64,000 nt of DNA from Nocardia salmonicida NBRC 13393 (lineage in GTDB: Bacteria; Actinomycetota; Actinomycetes; Mycobacteriales; Mycobacteriaceae), in the NCBI RefSeq assembly GCF_001613085.1, contig NZ_BDBR01000009.1, positions 1 through 64,000 on the forward strand. Reading direction: 5' to 3'. The notes beneath the pieces are model-generated. The model worked only from the letters and a program-made list of their open reading frames with translations, made no database searches and was not told the origin of the DNA. How positions within the stretch are numbered: the first letter of the stretch is position 1; each line of letters starts with the position of its first letter. Both the position numbers and the translations under genes were made by a program. This document shows, piece after piece, positions 8,327-19,075 of the stretch.

Positions 8327-8982
8327 GCGTCGCGGGTACCCCGCGCACCGGTTCGCGCATCCCGTATCAGGAGGCCGCGCGCGAACTGCTGCGCACCTCG
8401 GTCCTCGACGGGATGCGCGAACTGCTCACCGAGCGTGACTGGTCCAAGGTCACGCTCGGTGACGTCGCGGCCAGGGCCGGGGTGAGCAGACAGACGCTCT
8501 ACAACGAGTTCGGTTCGCGCTCGGGGCTGTCGCAGGCCTACGCGCTGCGCCTGGCCGATGATCTCGTCGACCATGTGCGCGAGGCGCTCGACGCCAATGT
8601 CGGTGACGCGCGCGCGGCGATTCGGGTCGGGATGTCCGGGTTCTTCCTCTCCGCCGCGGGCGACCCGCTGGTCCGTTCGCTGTTGAGCGGGGAGATGAAG
8701 CCGGATCTGCTGCGGCTCATCACGCTCGACGCGGCCCCACTGCTCGGGCACGCCACCGCGCGCCTGACCGAGGTCTTCATGCACAGCTGGGTGGACGCGA
8801 CGCACGACGAGGCCGATGTGCTCGCGCACGCGCTGGTCCGCATCGCGCTGAGCTACATTCCGAATCCGCCTGTGCCGGAGCGCGACGCCCCCGCCGAGAT
8901 GAGTGCCCTGCTCGGTCCGTATGTCGAGGCAATCGTGCAGGTGCGAGGGATGCGCGTCTCATCCGATGACGTAGATCACTGA
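8323..8982 (+). CDS. alkU: TetR-family regulator of alkane hydroxylase operon
   Basis: A 219-aa TetR protein. The N-terminal HTH is clear: [51 protein letters not shown]. The C-terminal ligand domain is helical and variable. It is the fourth gene of the alkB operon (overlap with rubA2 by GTGA), the position of AlkU/Rv3249c in Rhodococcus and mycobacteria. It probably represses the operon and responds to an alkane-derived ligand. The palindromes upstream of both alkB copies are its likely targets (inference). Confidence 0.88.
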   Translation: MSVAGTPRTGSRIPYQEAARELLRTSVLDGMRELLTERDWSKVTLGDVAARAGVSRQTLYNEFGSRSGLSQAYALRLADDLVDHVREALDANVGDARAAIRVGMSGFFLSAAGDPLVRSLLSGEMKPDLLRLITLDAAPLLGHATARLTEVFMHSWVDATHDEADVLAHALVRIALSYIPNPPVPERDAPAEMSALLGPYVEAIVQVRGMRVSSDDVDH

Positions 8983-9113
8983 GATAAGTCACGAGCTCTG
9001 ATTCGCTCTTGTGTAACCATCGCCACGTTTGAGGATCTGGCGGTGTGTAACGCGCCTATGGTCTGTCAGTATTCACATCGGTCAGCGATGGTCTTTTTTG
9101 TAGCGGAGCGGGT
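8983..9113 (+). promoter_or_regulatory. Promoter region of second alkB
   Basis: 131 bp between alkU and the second alkB. CGCGCCTATGGTCTGT (9051-9066) matches the alkB1 promoter motif at 15 of 16 positions. TATGGT inside it is a candidate -10. TGTGTAAC occurs twice as a direct repeat (9010-9017 and 9044-9051). The start codon at 9114 is preceded by GCGGAGCGG. The second alkB therefore seems to have its own promoter under shared control. Confidence 0.5.
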
Positions 9114-10271
9114 GTGCAAACGGTTGGCAAACCGGGGGGTTTTCGTGATCCCAAACGGTATCTCTGGGCTTTAGGGCTGATCGCCCCGGCGTGCGCGCTG
9201 TTGCCCTCCCAGCTGGTGTTCCATACCAAGGCTGAAGTGTTCTGGTGGATCGGACCAGTCATCGTGCTGATCGCTATCCCCGTGCTGGACTGGATCGTCG
9301 GTGAAGACGGCAACAATCCTCGTGACGAGGACTACGCGGCGCTCTCCGCCGATCGGTACTACCGGTGGTGCACCTACCTGTTCCTGCCGATCCAGTTGGT
9401 CAGCCTCGGCGTGGCCTGTTTCATGTGGACGAGCCCCGAGCTGGCCCTCGTCGACAAGCTCGGCCTGGCCGCCACGGTCGGCTTCGTCAGCGGCATCGGC
9501 ATCAACGCCGCCCACGAATTGGGTCACCGGGTGGAGCGTGCTGAAAAATTGCTGTCGAAGGTAGCGCTGGCCCAGTCGGGGTACGGACACTTCTTCGTCG
9601 AGCACAATCGTGGACACCACGCACGCGTGGCGACCCCTGAGGATCCGGCCAGTGCCCGGCTGGGTGAATCGCTGTGGGAGTTCTTGCCGCGCAGCGTGAT
9701 CGGCGGGTTCCGGTCGGCCGTGCAACTCGAGCACGCGCGCCTGATCCGGCAGGGTCGGGGCTGGTGGAGCGTCGAGAACAACATCCTGCAGGCCTGGGCG
9801 ATGACGGCGGTGCTGTTCGGTTCGCTGACGCTGGTCTTCGGCCCGGCGATCGTGCCGTGGCTGATCATCCAGGCCGTGATCGGCTTCGGGCTGCTCGAGA
9901 CCGTCAACTACGTCGAGCACTACGGGCTGCTGCGTGCGCGCAAGCCCAACGGGCGCTACGAGCGGTGCTCCCCGCGCGACAGTTGGAACTCCGATCGCCT
10001 GGTCACCAACATCTTCCTGTTCCATCTGCAGCGCCACAGCGACCACCACGCCAACCCCGGTCGCCGCTATCAGACTCTGCGCAGCACCGAAGAGGCACCT
10101 CAGCTGCCCGCCGGCTACGCCACCATGATCGTGCTGGCCGCCGTCCCGCCGCTGTGGCGTGCGGTGATGGACCACCGGGTCGCGGCGCACTACGGCGGCG
10201 ACCTGCGCCTGGCCAACGTCGCGCCCGAGAAGCCGCGACGGTTGCTGGCCCGATACCGCGCCGCGGCCTGA
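9114..10271 (+). CDS. alkB2: Alkane 1-monooxygenase AlkB (second copy)
   Basis: A 385-aa AlkB paralogue of the first copy. All histidine clusters are intact (HELGHRVE, EHNRGHHARVATPEDPASAR, NYVEHYG, LQRHSDHHANPGRRYQTLR). Its N-terminus is shorter and the transmembrane segments differ from copy one, which may give a different chain-length range. No rubredoxin follows it, so it probably shares the rubredoxins at 7974-8326. Start GTG 9114 is followed by QTVGKPGGFRDPKRYLW. The next gene, ahcY, starts 57 bases on. Confidence 0.94.
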   Translation: MQTVGKPGGFRDPKRYLWALGLIAPACALLPSQLVFHTKAEVFWWIGPVIVLIAIPVLDWIVGEDGNNPRDEDYAALSADRYYRWCTYLFLPIQLVSLGVACFMWTSPELALVDKLGLAATVGFVSGIGINAAHELGHRVERAEKLLSKVALAQSGYGHFFVEHNRGHHARVATPEDPASARLGESLWEFLPRSVIGGFRSAVQLEHARLIRQGRGWWSVENNILQAWAMTAVLFGSLTLVFGPAIVPWLIIQAVIGFGLLETVNYVEHYGLLRARKPNGRYERCSPRDSWNSDRLVTNIFLFHLQRHSDHHANPGRRYQTLRSTEEAPQLPAGYATMIVLAAVPPLWRAVMDHRVAAHYGGDLRLANVAPEKPRRLLARYRAAA

Positions 10272-10328
10272 GACCCCACCTCGACGGACCCGGGAACGCG
10301 CGCGGCCCCAGACGGTAACCTAGCCAAC

Positions 10329-11813
<1,485 letters not shown>

Positions 11814-11825
11814 GTTCTGTACGCC

Positions 11826-11862
11826 ACGGTGGCCCGTCGACCCTCGGTCGGCGGGCCACCGT
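11826..11862 (+). terminator. Terminator after ahcY
   Basis: Perfect 11-bp arms ACGGTGGCCCG and CGGGCCACCGT around a 15-nt loop, 12 bases after the ahcY stop. It has no long T-run, as is common for actinobacterial hairpin terminators. It also serves the convergent secreted-protein gene. Confidence 0.65.
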
Positions 11863-11874
11863 CGTCACCTCACC

Positions 11875-12183
11875 TCACCCGAGCGGCCCGGTGGTGCAGA
11901 TCGAGGGGCGACCGTTGCTGCTCACGCTGAGCAGTCCGCAGATCAGGGCGCCGGCGAGTTCGCTGGAGCCGGTCGCGGTGGCGGCTTCGTTGCTCCCCGT
12001 CAGCAGGGCGGGGCCCGAACCGGTTGTCACCACGCCGGTGACCAGCTCACTCAGTGAACCCATGACCTCGGAGGATCCGACCGCTTCTTGTGCTGCGGCG
12101 GTCGGGGCGGTGATGCCCCCGCCTACTGCCATGGCAGCGGTGACGGCGAGGACGGCGGCGGTGGTACGGAAGATCGTTTTCAT
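11875..12183 (-). CDS. Small secreted protein of unknown function
   Basis: A 102-aa protein with a clear Sec signal peptide (MKTIFRTTAAVLAVTAAMAVGGGITAPTAAAQ, cleavage after AAA). The mature part is short, Gly/Ser/Thr-rich and repeats the element TGS (TTGSGPALLTGSNEAATATGSSEL). Two Cys (ALICGLLS and SICTT) could form one disulfide. No family was recognised. It is convergent with ahcY and divergent from tmk. Confidence 0.7.
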   Translation of the reverse strand: MKTIFRTTAAVLAVTAAMAVGGGITAPTAAAQEAVGSSEVMGSLSELVTGVVTTGSGPALLTGSNEAATATGSSELAGALICGLLSVSSNGRPSICTTGPLG

Positions 12184-12293
12184 GGCGGAATCCTTGTCGA
12201 TCCGACGGGGTGAGGACCAGACGGCAGAAATGAGGTGCCGGACGGACCGGGCACGGGTCGGCGCCGGTCCGATCGGCGGGTAATCTGCTGCGC

Positions 12294-12941
12294 ATGGGCG
12301 TACTGATTGCGGTCGAGGGGCTCGATGGTGCCGGTAAACGGACTTTGATCGATGGGCTGATCGCCGAATTGTCCGCGAAGGGCCTGCGGGCGGCCAGTCT
12401 GGCCTTTCCGCAGTACGGGCATTCGATCCATGCCGATCTCGCGGCGGAAGCGCTGCGTGGCGGCAATGGCGACCTGTCCGGGTCGATCAACGGCATGGCG
12501 ATCATGTTCGCGCTCGATCGGTCGGCCGCGCAGGCGGAATTGTCGGACCTGCTGGGCGGCAACGACATCGTGATCCTGGACCGGTGGGTGGCCTCCAACG
12601 CCGCCTACTCGGCCGCACGGGCGCACCAGGACGCCGACGGCGAAATCGTGTCGTGGGTGGGCGATCTGGAGTTCGGCAGGCTCGCATTGCCCGCGCCGGA
12701 TCTCACCGTCCTGCTCGACGTGCCCACCGAGGTGGCGGTCGAACGGGCCCGGCTGCGTGGCGAACTCGACGACGCGCGCGCCCTCGATGCCTATGAACGG
12801 GACGGCGGTCTGCAGCAGCGCACCGGCGAGGTCTATCGTGAACTCGCCGACCGCGACTGGTTCGGCCGGTGGTGGACATACCGATCCGATGACGATAGGC
12901 CTGCGTTACTCACCCTCTGTTCGGAAATCTTTTCTGGATGA
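12294..12941 (+). CDS. tmk: Thymidylate kinase
   Basis: A 215-aa dTMP kinase making dTDP. The P-loop GLDGAGKRT is at about residues 9-17. DRWVASNAAYSAAR is the DR[WY] segment, and the LID region follows at about residue 145. Thr follows the P-loop Lys-Arg as in the mycobacterial enzyme. It sits between ahcY and mtrA exactly as in M. tuberculosis. Start ATG 12294. Confidence 0.93.
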   Translation: MGVLIAVEGLDGAGKRTLIDGLIAELSAKGLRAASLAFPQYGHSIHADLAAEALRGGNGDLSGSINGMAIMFALDRSAAQAELSDLLGGNDIVILDRWVASNAAYSAARAHQDADGEIVSWVGDLEFGRLALPAPDLTVLLDVPTEVAVERARLRGELDDARALDAYERDGGLQQRTGEVYRELADRDWFGRWWTYRSDDDRPALLTLCSEIFSG

Positions 12942-13018
12942 GGTTGGATACGCGACGGGTTCGCACCATTAATGGCGTGGCGGCCCGATCCTGGCCTGGG
13001 AGATGACAACATAGGACT

Positions 13019-13696
13019 ATGAAGCCCAAGATTCTGGTCGTCGACGACGATATGGCACTCGCTGAGATGCTGACCATCGTCTTGCGCGGGGAAGGGTTCG
13101 ACCCGCATGTGGTGGGCGACGGCACACAGGCCCTGTCAGCGGTGCGGGAGATCCGCCCCGATCTGGTTCTGCTCGACCTGATGCTGCCCGGCATGAACGG
13201 CATCGATGTATGCCGGGTGCTGCGGGCCGATTCCGGCGTTCCGATCGTCATGCTCACCGCCAAGACCGATACGGTCGATGTGGTCCTCGGCCTGGAGTCC
13301 GGCGCCGACGACTACATCGTCAAACCCTTCAAGCCGAAGGAACTCGTCGCCCGCGTACGAGCGCGCCTGCGCCGCACCGAGGACGAGCCCGCCGAGCTGC
13401 TCTCGATCGCCGATATCGTCATCGACGTGCCCGCGCACAAGGTGACTCGCGGCCCGGGGCAGATCTCGCTCACCCCGCTGGAGTTCGACCTGCTGGTCGC
13501 GCTCGCGCGCAAGCCTCGTCAGGTGTTCACCCGCGAGGTACTGCTCGAGCAGGTGTGGGGATACCGGCACGCCGCCGACACCCGTCTGGTGAACGTGCAC
13601 GTACAGCGGCTGCGCGCCAAGGTCGAGAAGGATCCGGAGAACCCGGAGATCGTGTTGACCGTGCGCGGTGTCGGTTACAAGGCCGGACCGCCGTGA
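13019..13696 (+). CDS. mtrA: Response regulator MtrA
   Basis: A 225-aa OmpR-type regulator. The receiver domain has acidic pocket DDD (residues 9-11), phospho-acceptor D53 ([10 protein letters not shown]) and K in [10 protein letters not shown]. The C-terminal winged helix ([46 protein letters not shown]) is typical. MtrA controls cell division, cell-wall hydrolase and, in Mycobacterium, dnaA/oriC-linked functions. Only 22 bases separate it from mtrB. The ATG is preceded by CATAGGACT, compatible with a short leader. Confidence 0.97.
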   Translation: MKPKILVVDDDMALAEMLTIVLRGEGFDPHVVGDGTQALSAVREIRPDLVLLDLMLPGMNGIDVCRVLRADSGVPIVMLTAKTDTVDVVLGLESGADDYIVKPFKPKELVARVRARLRRTEDEPAELLSIADIVIDVPAHKVTRGPGQISLTPLEFDLLVALARKPRQVFTREVLLEQVWGYRHAADTRLVNVHVQRLRAKVEKDPENPEIVLTVRGVGYKAGPP

Positions 13697-13718
13697 TCGG
13701 TCACTGCGGGGCGCCGCT

Positions 13719-15650
13719 GTGACCACTGGTCCAGTGGCGCAGCTGCGGCGGTGGGCGAGCCCGATCATGGCCTGGTTCCAGGCCGTCGGGACCGCACTCG
13801 GCCACCTGTGGCGCCGGTCGTTGCAGCTGCGAGTCATCGTTTCGACGTTGACGCTTTCGCTCATCGTGATCACGATCCTCGGGGTCGTGCTGACCGGTCA
13901 GATCACCGACCGGCTCCTCGAAGCCAAGATCAACGCGGCTGTCGAGGAGATGGATCGTGCCCGCAGCACGATCGAGAACAAGATGTCGGGCGTCCAATCC
14001 GGCAACAGCCAGGAGCAGCAACTCGACGACGCGCGAGCCGCGCTGTCCAGCCGCGGCGGCACCGGTCAGTCCAGCGGCGCCGCGGGGAGTTTCGACTCGG
14101 CGTTGGCGATGGTCGGCGGGACACCGCCGCACGAGATCGCCACCAGCTCGATCTCGGAGGTCCCGCAGGAACTGCGTCGATTCGTCCAGCGCAACCAGGT
14201 CTCCTACCAGTTCACCACCGTCGCCGACCCCGACGGTTACCGAGGGCGTGCGCTGGTCATCGGCAGCCCGAGTGCCGAGGTCGCGACGTTGGAGATCTAC
14301 CTGATCTTCCCGCTGGCGAGCGAGGAATCGAGCCTGTCGCTGATGCGCGGCACGATGCTCATCGGTGGGGTGGTCCTGCTGGTGTTGCTCGCCGCGATCA
14401 CCGCGCTGGTCACCCGGCAGGTGGTGCTGCCGATCCGGTCGGCCGCGCGAATCGCGGGCCGATTCGCCGACGGCAGACTCAAAGAACGCATGCTGGTGCG
14501 CGGCGAGGACGACATGGCGCGGCTGGCGCAGGCGTTCAACGAGATGGCCGAGAGCCTGTCGAACCAGATCACCCAGCTCGAGGAATTCGGCAATCTGCAG
14601 CGCCGCTTCACCTCCGACGTCAGTCACGAACTGCGCACCCCGCTCACCACGGTGCGCATGGCCGCCGACCTCATCCACGGCTCCAGCGACGATCTCGATC
14701 CCGCCCTCGCGCGCAGCTCCGAACTGCTCGTCAACGAGCTCGACCGGTTCGAGGGCCTGCTCAACGACCTGCTCGAGATCTCCCGCCATGACGCGGGCGT
14801 GGCCGAACTGCAGGTCGAATCGCTGGATGTGCGGATGTGCGCGCGGGCCGCGATCTCCACGGTGCGCCACCTGGCCCGCGACGCCGAGATCGAGGTGGTG
14901 ATCGACCTGCCGGAGGAGCCGGTGATCGCCGAGGTCGATCCGCGCCGCGTCGAGCGCGTGCTGCGCAACCTGCTCGCCAACGCGATCGACCACTCCGAGG
15001 GCAAGCCGGTGCTGATCCGCATGCGCGGCGACGCCGAGGCCAATGCCGTCGCGACGGTGGTGCGCGATCAGGGCGTCGGTCTGCGGCCGGGCGAGGAGAA
15101 GCTGGTGTTCAACCGGTTCTGGCGCTCGGACCCGTCGCGGGTGCGTCGCTCGGGTGGCACCGGGCTCGGCCTGTCGATCAGTGTCGAGGACGCGAATCTG
15201 CACGAGGGCAGGCTCGAGGCGTGGGGCGATCCGGGTGTCGGTGCGAGCTTCCGGCTGCTGCTGCCGATGGTGCGCGGCCGAAAACTCGGTCAGAGCCCGC
15301 TCGCGCTGGAACCGATGCTGCGCAAGGTCCCGGCGCTGCCGGAAGTCGAACCCGAGCCGACGGTCGTCGAAGCCGAACCTGCCGAGCCGACCGCGGTCGC
15401 TCCGGCAGAGTCCGGCTCGACTGTTGCCGAGCCGACGGGAACCGAGCCGACGGCTATCGATCCGACTGTCGACGACTCGACCGTCGCGGAGCCGGGAGCG
15501 GTCGAACCGCAAGACACCGACCTATCGGCGGAGGACCCCGGCATCGACCGGCCCGCCACGGATGCGCACCCGACGACCAACGGTCGCGGCGCTGCCCCAG
15601 CCGACCTCGACGAGCCGATGTCTACCGAGACCAGAGACGGGAAGTCATGA
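13719..15650 (+). CDS. mtrB: Sensor histidine kinase MtrB with extended C-terminal tail
   Basis: A 643-aa kinase. TM1 is near [22 protein letters not shown] and TM2 is near [18 protein letters not shown], flanking an extracytoplasmic domain. HAMP follows, then the H-box [17 protein letters not shown], the N-box [11 protein letters not shown] and the G-boxes [11 protein letters not shown] and GGTGLGLSI. Residues from about 540 on form an acidic Pro/Thr-rich tail of degenerate EPT units, making it longer than the ~567-aa mycobacterial protein. GTG 13719 was chosen; an in-frame start at 13668 would overlap mtrA. Its stop overlaps lpqB (ATGA). Confidence 0.95.
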   Translation: MTTGPVAQLRRWASPIMAWFQAVGTALGHLWRRSLQLRVIVSTLTLSLIVITILGVVLTGQITDRLLEAKINAAVEEMDRARSTIENKMSGVQSGNSQEQQLDDARAALSSRGGTGQSSGAAGSFDSALAMVGGTPPHEIATSSISEVPQELRRFVQRNQVSYQFTTVADPDGYRGRALVIGSPSAEVATLEIYLIFPLASEESSLSLMRGTMLIGGVVLLVLLAAITALVTRQVVLPIRSAARIAGRFADGRLKERMLVRGEDDMARLAQAFNEMAESLSNQITQLEEFGNLQRRFTSDVSHELRTPLTTVRMAADLIHGSSDDLDPALARSSELLVNELDRFEGLLNDLLEISRHDAGVAELQVESLDVRMCARAAISTVRHLARDAEIEVVIDLPEEPVIAEVDPRRVERVLRNLLANAIDHSEGKPVLIRMRGDAEANAVATVVRDQGVGLRPGEEKLVFNRFWRSDPSRVRRSGGTGLGLSISVEDANLHEGRLEAWGDPGVGASFRLLLPMVRGRKLGQSPLALEPMLRKVPALPEVEPEPTVVEAEPAEPTAVAPAESGSTVAEPTGTEPTAIDPTVDDSTVAEPGAVEPQDTDLSAEDPGIDRPATDAHPTTNGRGAAPADLDEPMSTETRDGKS

Positions 15651-17461
15651 CCAGCGCGCGTGGTGATCGTCGGGATCGGCACGGCGCCGCACTGGTCGCG
15701 GCGGTTCTGGCCGGGCTGATGGTGCTCACCGGCTGCGCGAGCCTGCCGGAGTCCTCCGCACCCCAGGCACTCGGCACGATCAACCCGGCCCCCACGTCGG
15801 AGGGGCCGACCCCGCCGATCTCCGGCCGCGACCCCGACCTGCTGCTCGGCGACTTCCTCACCGCCAGTGCCGATCCCACCAACAAGCACGCCGCGGCCCG
15901 CCAGTACATGGCGCCGGAGACGGCGGGCAACTGGAACGACGAGGCGAGCACCACCATCGTCGACGATCGCCCCGACACCCTGCGCGAGTCGCGTTCGGGC
16001 GACAAGGCCAGCTACGTGCTGCGCGCCCGCAAGGTCGGTGAGCTCGCCCGCGACGGCGGCTATCGCGCCACCGAGGGCACCCTCGAGAACAAGATCGAGA
16101 TGAGCAAGATCGACGGCGAGTGGCGGATCACCGAGCTGCCGCCGGGCGTCGTGATGGACAACGACGCCTTCGTCAACTCCTATCATCGCTACGTCCTGCA
16201 CTACATCGACCCGGGCAATTCGCTGCTCGTCCCGGATCCGCGCTGGATCTCGGTGCCGCGCGCCCAGCTCACAGAGCGATTGATCGGCATGCTCGCCGAG
16301 GGCCCGCAGTCCGCGATCGCCCCGGTGGTGCGTAACCAGTTGGCGCAGCCGGTCGCGCTGCGCGGTCCGATCACCAAGGCCAACAACGAGCCGGGTGATG
16401 TCGGTGTCGGCATCGGGGGAGTGCGTATCGACTTCGCCGGGATCAGCGGGCTCGGACAGCGCGACCGCGAGCTCCTCGCCGCGCAGGTGGTGCTCACCCT
16501 GGCCGGCGCCGATATCCTCGGCCCCTACGTGCTGCTCGCCGACGGTAAGCCGCTCGACGACCGGTACGTCAACGGCTGGTCGGTCGCCGATGTCGACCAG
16601 TACAGCGCCTCGGCGCCCGGCCAGAACCGGATCGGCCTGCATGCGCTGCGCAACGGCACCCTGGTACAGGTCACCCCGGACGGGATCGTCACGCCGAGCG
16701 GTTCCTTCGGCGAGGCGACCAATCTGCAGTCGGTCGGCATCTCGGCCGACGGCCAGTTCGTCGCCGCGGTCGCGGCCTCGGGCAAGCCGATGCCCGAGCC
16801 CGCCCACACTCTGCTCATCGGCAACTACGGCGCCAAGGCGTTCGCGGTCGCCGAGGGCAGCAGCATCGCCCGCCCGTCCTGGACCAGCGACGGCGGTGCC
16901 GCGTGGACGGTGATCGACGGTGAACGGGTCATCCGGGCGGTCACCGATCGCGCCACCGGCAATGTGTCCACCGAGGACGTCGACATCACGGCCCTGTACG
17001 AAAGCGCCGGCGCCCCACGATCGCCGATCAGCGAGGTGGTGATCTCGCGCACCGGCGTGCGCGCGGCGCTGATCGCCGACGGCAAGGTCTACGTCGCGGT
17101 GGTCCAACGGCGTCCCGACGGCAAGTACGCGCTCACCTCCCCGCTGCCGCTGGCGCTGGGTCTGAGCTCGCGCGCGGTCTCACTGAGCTGGGTCACCGGC
17201 GACACCGTCATGGTCGCCCGCGAAGGCAATGTCGACCCGGTCTTCACCGTCTCCATCGACGGCTCCCAATTCAGCTCGGTGACCTCGCAGAATCTCACCC
17301 CGCCGGTTCGGGTGGTGACCGCGGCCCCGGCCACGCAGTACGTGGCCGATTCCCGGGCCGTGTTGCAGCTGCAGACCGCCGATCCGACCCGCAATGACCG
17401 TTTCTGGCGCGAGGTGCCCGGTTTGACCGGAGAACAGGTTGTGCCGGTCCTACCGAGCTGA
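15647..17461 (+). CDS. lpqB: Lipoprotein LpqB (MtrAB accessory)
   Basis: A 604-aa lipoprotein. The signal peptide ends in the lipobox LTGC with C30. A GerMN-like region ([31 protein letters not shown]) and a C-terminal LpqB beta-propeller domain follow. LpqB binds the MtrB sensor domain and modulates MtrA phosphorylation in mycobacteria. ATG 15647 overlaps the mtrB stop by 4 bp, so the mtrA-mtrB-lpqB operon is translationally coupled. Confidence 0.95.
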   Translation: MTSARGDRRDRHGAALVAAVLAGLMVLTGCASLPESSAPQALGTINPAPTSEGPTPPISGRDPDLLLGDFLTASADPTNKHAAARQYMAPETAGNWNDEASTTIVDDRPDTLRESRSGDKASYVLRARKVGELARDGGYRATEGTLENKIEMSKIDGEWRITELPPGVVMDNDAFVNSYHRYVLHYIDPGNSLLVPDPRWISVPRAQLTERLIGMLAEGPQSAIAPVVRNQLAQPVALRGPITKANNEPGDVGVGIGGVRIDFAGISGLGQRDRELLAAQVVLTLAGADILGPYVLLADGKPLDDRYVNGWSVADVDQYSASAPGQNRIGLHALRNGTLVQVTPDGIVTPSGSFGEATNLQSVGISADGQFVAAVAASGKPMPEPAHTLLIGNYGAKAFAVAEGSSIARPSWTSDGGAAWTVIDGERVIRAVTDRATGNVSTEDVDITALYESAGAPRSPISEVVISRTGVRAALIADGKVYVAVVQRRPDGKYALTSPLPLALGLSSRAVSLSWVTGDTVMVAREGNVDPVFTVSIDGSQFSSVTSQNLTPPVRVVTAAPATQYVADSRAVLQLQTADPTRNDRFWREVPGLTGEQVVPVLPS

Positions 17462-17494
17462 GCATGTCGGTACCCACTGCCATACTCGCTCGCT

Positions 17495-18139
17495 ATGAAG
17501 GCGCTGCTGAATCTGATCCTGCCCGACCGGTGCGGTGGCTGCGGATCGCTGGGCGAGAATTGGTGCGCCGAGTGCGCAGCCGAACTCGGCCGCGCTCCCA
17601 TCCGGGTGCGGCCGCGCGCCGACCCCGGTATTCCGTGTTGGGCGCTCGGCCCCTACACCGGTGTGGGCAGGCGGGCGGTGCTGGCGGCCAAGGAGCAGGG
17701 CCGCCGCGACCTTGCCGCGCCGCTCGGGCTGGCGCTCGCCCACGCGTTGGCCCGCCTACGCGCCCCTGACTGCCCACTGCTGCTCGTACCCGCGCCGACC
17801 AGAACCGGGGCAGCGCGTCGCCGCGGCGGTGACCCGGTGGCTCGCTCGGCCGTGGTCGCCGCACGGTGGCTGATCGATTGCCGTACCGCGCCCCTGCTGC
17901 GGATGGGTCGCGGTGTTCGGGATTCGGTGGGCTTGACGACGCATGAGCGTAGACACAATCTGCGCGGCAGGATCATGACCGTCGCCGATCCGGCCGAGTG
18001 GGTCGCCATCGGTGCGAAAGCCCAGGTAGTGCTGGTCGACGATGTGCTGACCACCGGCGCCACCGCCTGCGAATCGACACGTGTTCTTAGCCGGATCGGC
18101 ATAGTTCCGCGAGCGGTTTTGGTTACCTGCGCGGCTTGA
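17495..18139 (+). CDS. ComF-family phosphoribosyltransferase-like protein
   Basis: A 214-aa ComF protein. The N-terminal zinc-finger-like segment (LPDRCGGCGSLGENWCAECAAEL) precedes the PRTase domain, with the PRPP loop VVLVDDVLTTGATACES near residue 180. ComF supports natural transformation in other bacteria; in actinobacteria the role is unproven. It follows lpqB by 33 bases and is probably in the same transcript. Confidence 0.9.
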   Translation: MKALLNLILPDRCGGCGSLGENWCAECAAELGRAPIRVRPRADPGIPCWALGPYTGVGRRAVLAAKEQGRRDLAAPLGLALAHALARLRAPDCPLLLVPAPTRTGAARRRGGDPVARSAVVAARWLIDCRTAPLLRMGRGVRDSVGLTTHERRHNLRGRIMTVADPAEWVAIGAKAQVVLVDDVLTTGATACESTRVLSRIGIVPRAVLVTCAA

Positions 18140-18154
18140 CGGAGGAAAGTTCGC

Positions 18155-18295
18155 GTGAACAGTGGCGGACTTGCCGATGGCGGACTAGCGTCGCGAGCAC
18201 ACACCGAACCACAAGTTTGGGAGGTGGTGCCGCGGATACAGGTGCCGGGCGATTCCCGATCGGCACAGCTCAATCCCGCCGCCCTACGTTCGTAG
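18155..18295 (+). CDS. Candidate small ORF (46 aa) between comF and hpf
   Basis: GTG 18155 lies 9 bases after a near-perfect GGAGG ribosome-binding site (18141-18145). It opens a 46-codon frame ending TAG at 18293-18295. The peptide begins MNSGGLADGGLASRAH and has no recognised domain or membrane segment. The strong initiation signal, the position 27 bases before hpf and the absence of another role for that site suggest a leader peptide or small protein. No homologue was recognised. Confidence 0.35.
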   Translation: MNSGGLADGGLASRAHTEPQVWEVVPRIQVPGDSRSAQLNPAALRS

Positions 18296-18322
18296 TTGTG
18301 CGGCCATATCCGGGAGGTACGC

Positions 18323-19024
18323 GTGACGACTTCTTCACGGGCATCAGTGCAAGATGCTGAACCCACGGCACTACAGAACGGTGCCACCGAGACGATCGAT
18401 TCCGAGAGCCCGAACGCCGAAGTGGTGGTCTCCGGTCGAAATGTCGAAATCCCTGACCACTATCGAATCTACGTGGCGGAGAAGCTGTCTCGGTTAGAGC
18501 GCTTCGACCCGTCGATCTTCCTCTTCGATGTGGAACTGTTCCACGAACGCAATCGTCGTCAACGCAAGGCTTGCCAGCGTGTGGAGATCACCGCGCGTGG
18601 CCGTGGACCGATCGTGCGCGCCGAAGCATGCGCCGACAGTTTCTATGCCGCCCTCGAATCGGCCACCCAGAAGATCGAGAGCAGACTGCGCCGGACCAAG
18701 GACAAGCGGCGCGTCGTGCACTACGGCGACAAGACGCCGGTCTCGGTCGCGCAAGCCACCGCGACGCTGGTCGACGACTCGCTGTTCGCCCCGCCGGACG
18801 GTTCCGCTGCCCACGACCACGACGAGACCGTCGACGAGGCAGGCCCCGGCCACATCGTGCGCACCAAGGTGCACACCGCGACACCGATGTCGGTAGATGA
18901 CGCCCTCTATCAGATGGAATTGGTCGGCCACGACTTCTTTCTATTCCACGACAGCGAGACCGACCGCCCGTCGGTGGTCTACCGCAGACACGCCTTCGAC
19001 TACGGCCTGATCAAGCTGGCCTAG
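18323..19024 (+). CDS. hpf: Long-form ribosome hibernation promoting factor
   Basis: A 233-aa HPF/RafS-type protein. The N-terminal S30AE domain (VVVSGRNVEIPDHYRIYVAEKLSRLERFD...VEITARGRGPIVRAEACADSFYAALESA) binds the 30S decoding region. The C-terminal domain (SVDDALYQMELVGHDFFLFHDSETDRPSVVYRRHAFDYGLI) mediates 70S-70S dimerisation in long forms. GTG 18323 was chosen because GGGAGG sits 6 bases upstream; an upstream in-frame start lacks such a site. A strong terminator follows. Confidence 0.93.
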   Translation: MTTSSRASVQDAEPTALQNGATETIDSESPNAEVVVSGRNVEIPDHYRIYVAEKLSRLERFDPSIFLFDVELFHERNRRQRKACQRVEITARGRGPIVRAEACADSFYAALESATQKIESRLRRTKDKRRVVHYGDKTPVSVAQATATLVDDSLFAPPDGSAAHDHDETVDEAGPGHIVRTKVHTATPMSVDDALYQMELVGHDFFLFHDSETDRPSVVYRRHAFDYGLIKLA

Positions 19025-19036
19025 AACCCCTCGACC

Positions 19037-19071
19037 GATCCGGGCATCCGCGCTCCGCGGGTGTCCGGATC
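19037..19071 (+). terminator. Terminator after hpf
   Basis: GATCCGG...CCGCG-CTC-CGCGG...CCGGATC forms a long hairpin followed by TTATT, 12 bases after the hpf stop. It also faces the convergent bluB. Confidence 0.8.
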
Positions 19072-19075
19072 TTAT

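Noticed and set aside
13701..15512. 603-aa open frame antisense to mtrB
   Set aside because: It mirrors mtrB, has an Arg/Asp/His-rich composition typical of shadow frames and no start signal.
18136..18360. 74-aa frame overlapping hpf start
   Set aside because: It overlaps the certain hpf start and lacks a ribosome-binding site; the 46-aa frame at 18155 is the better candidate in this gap.
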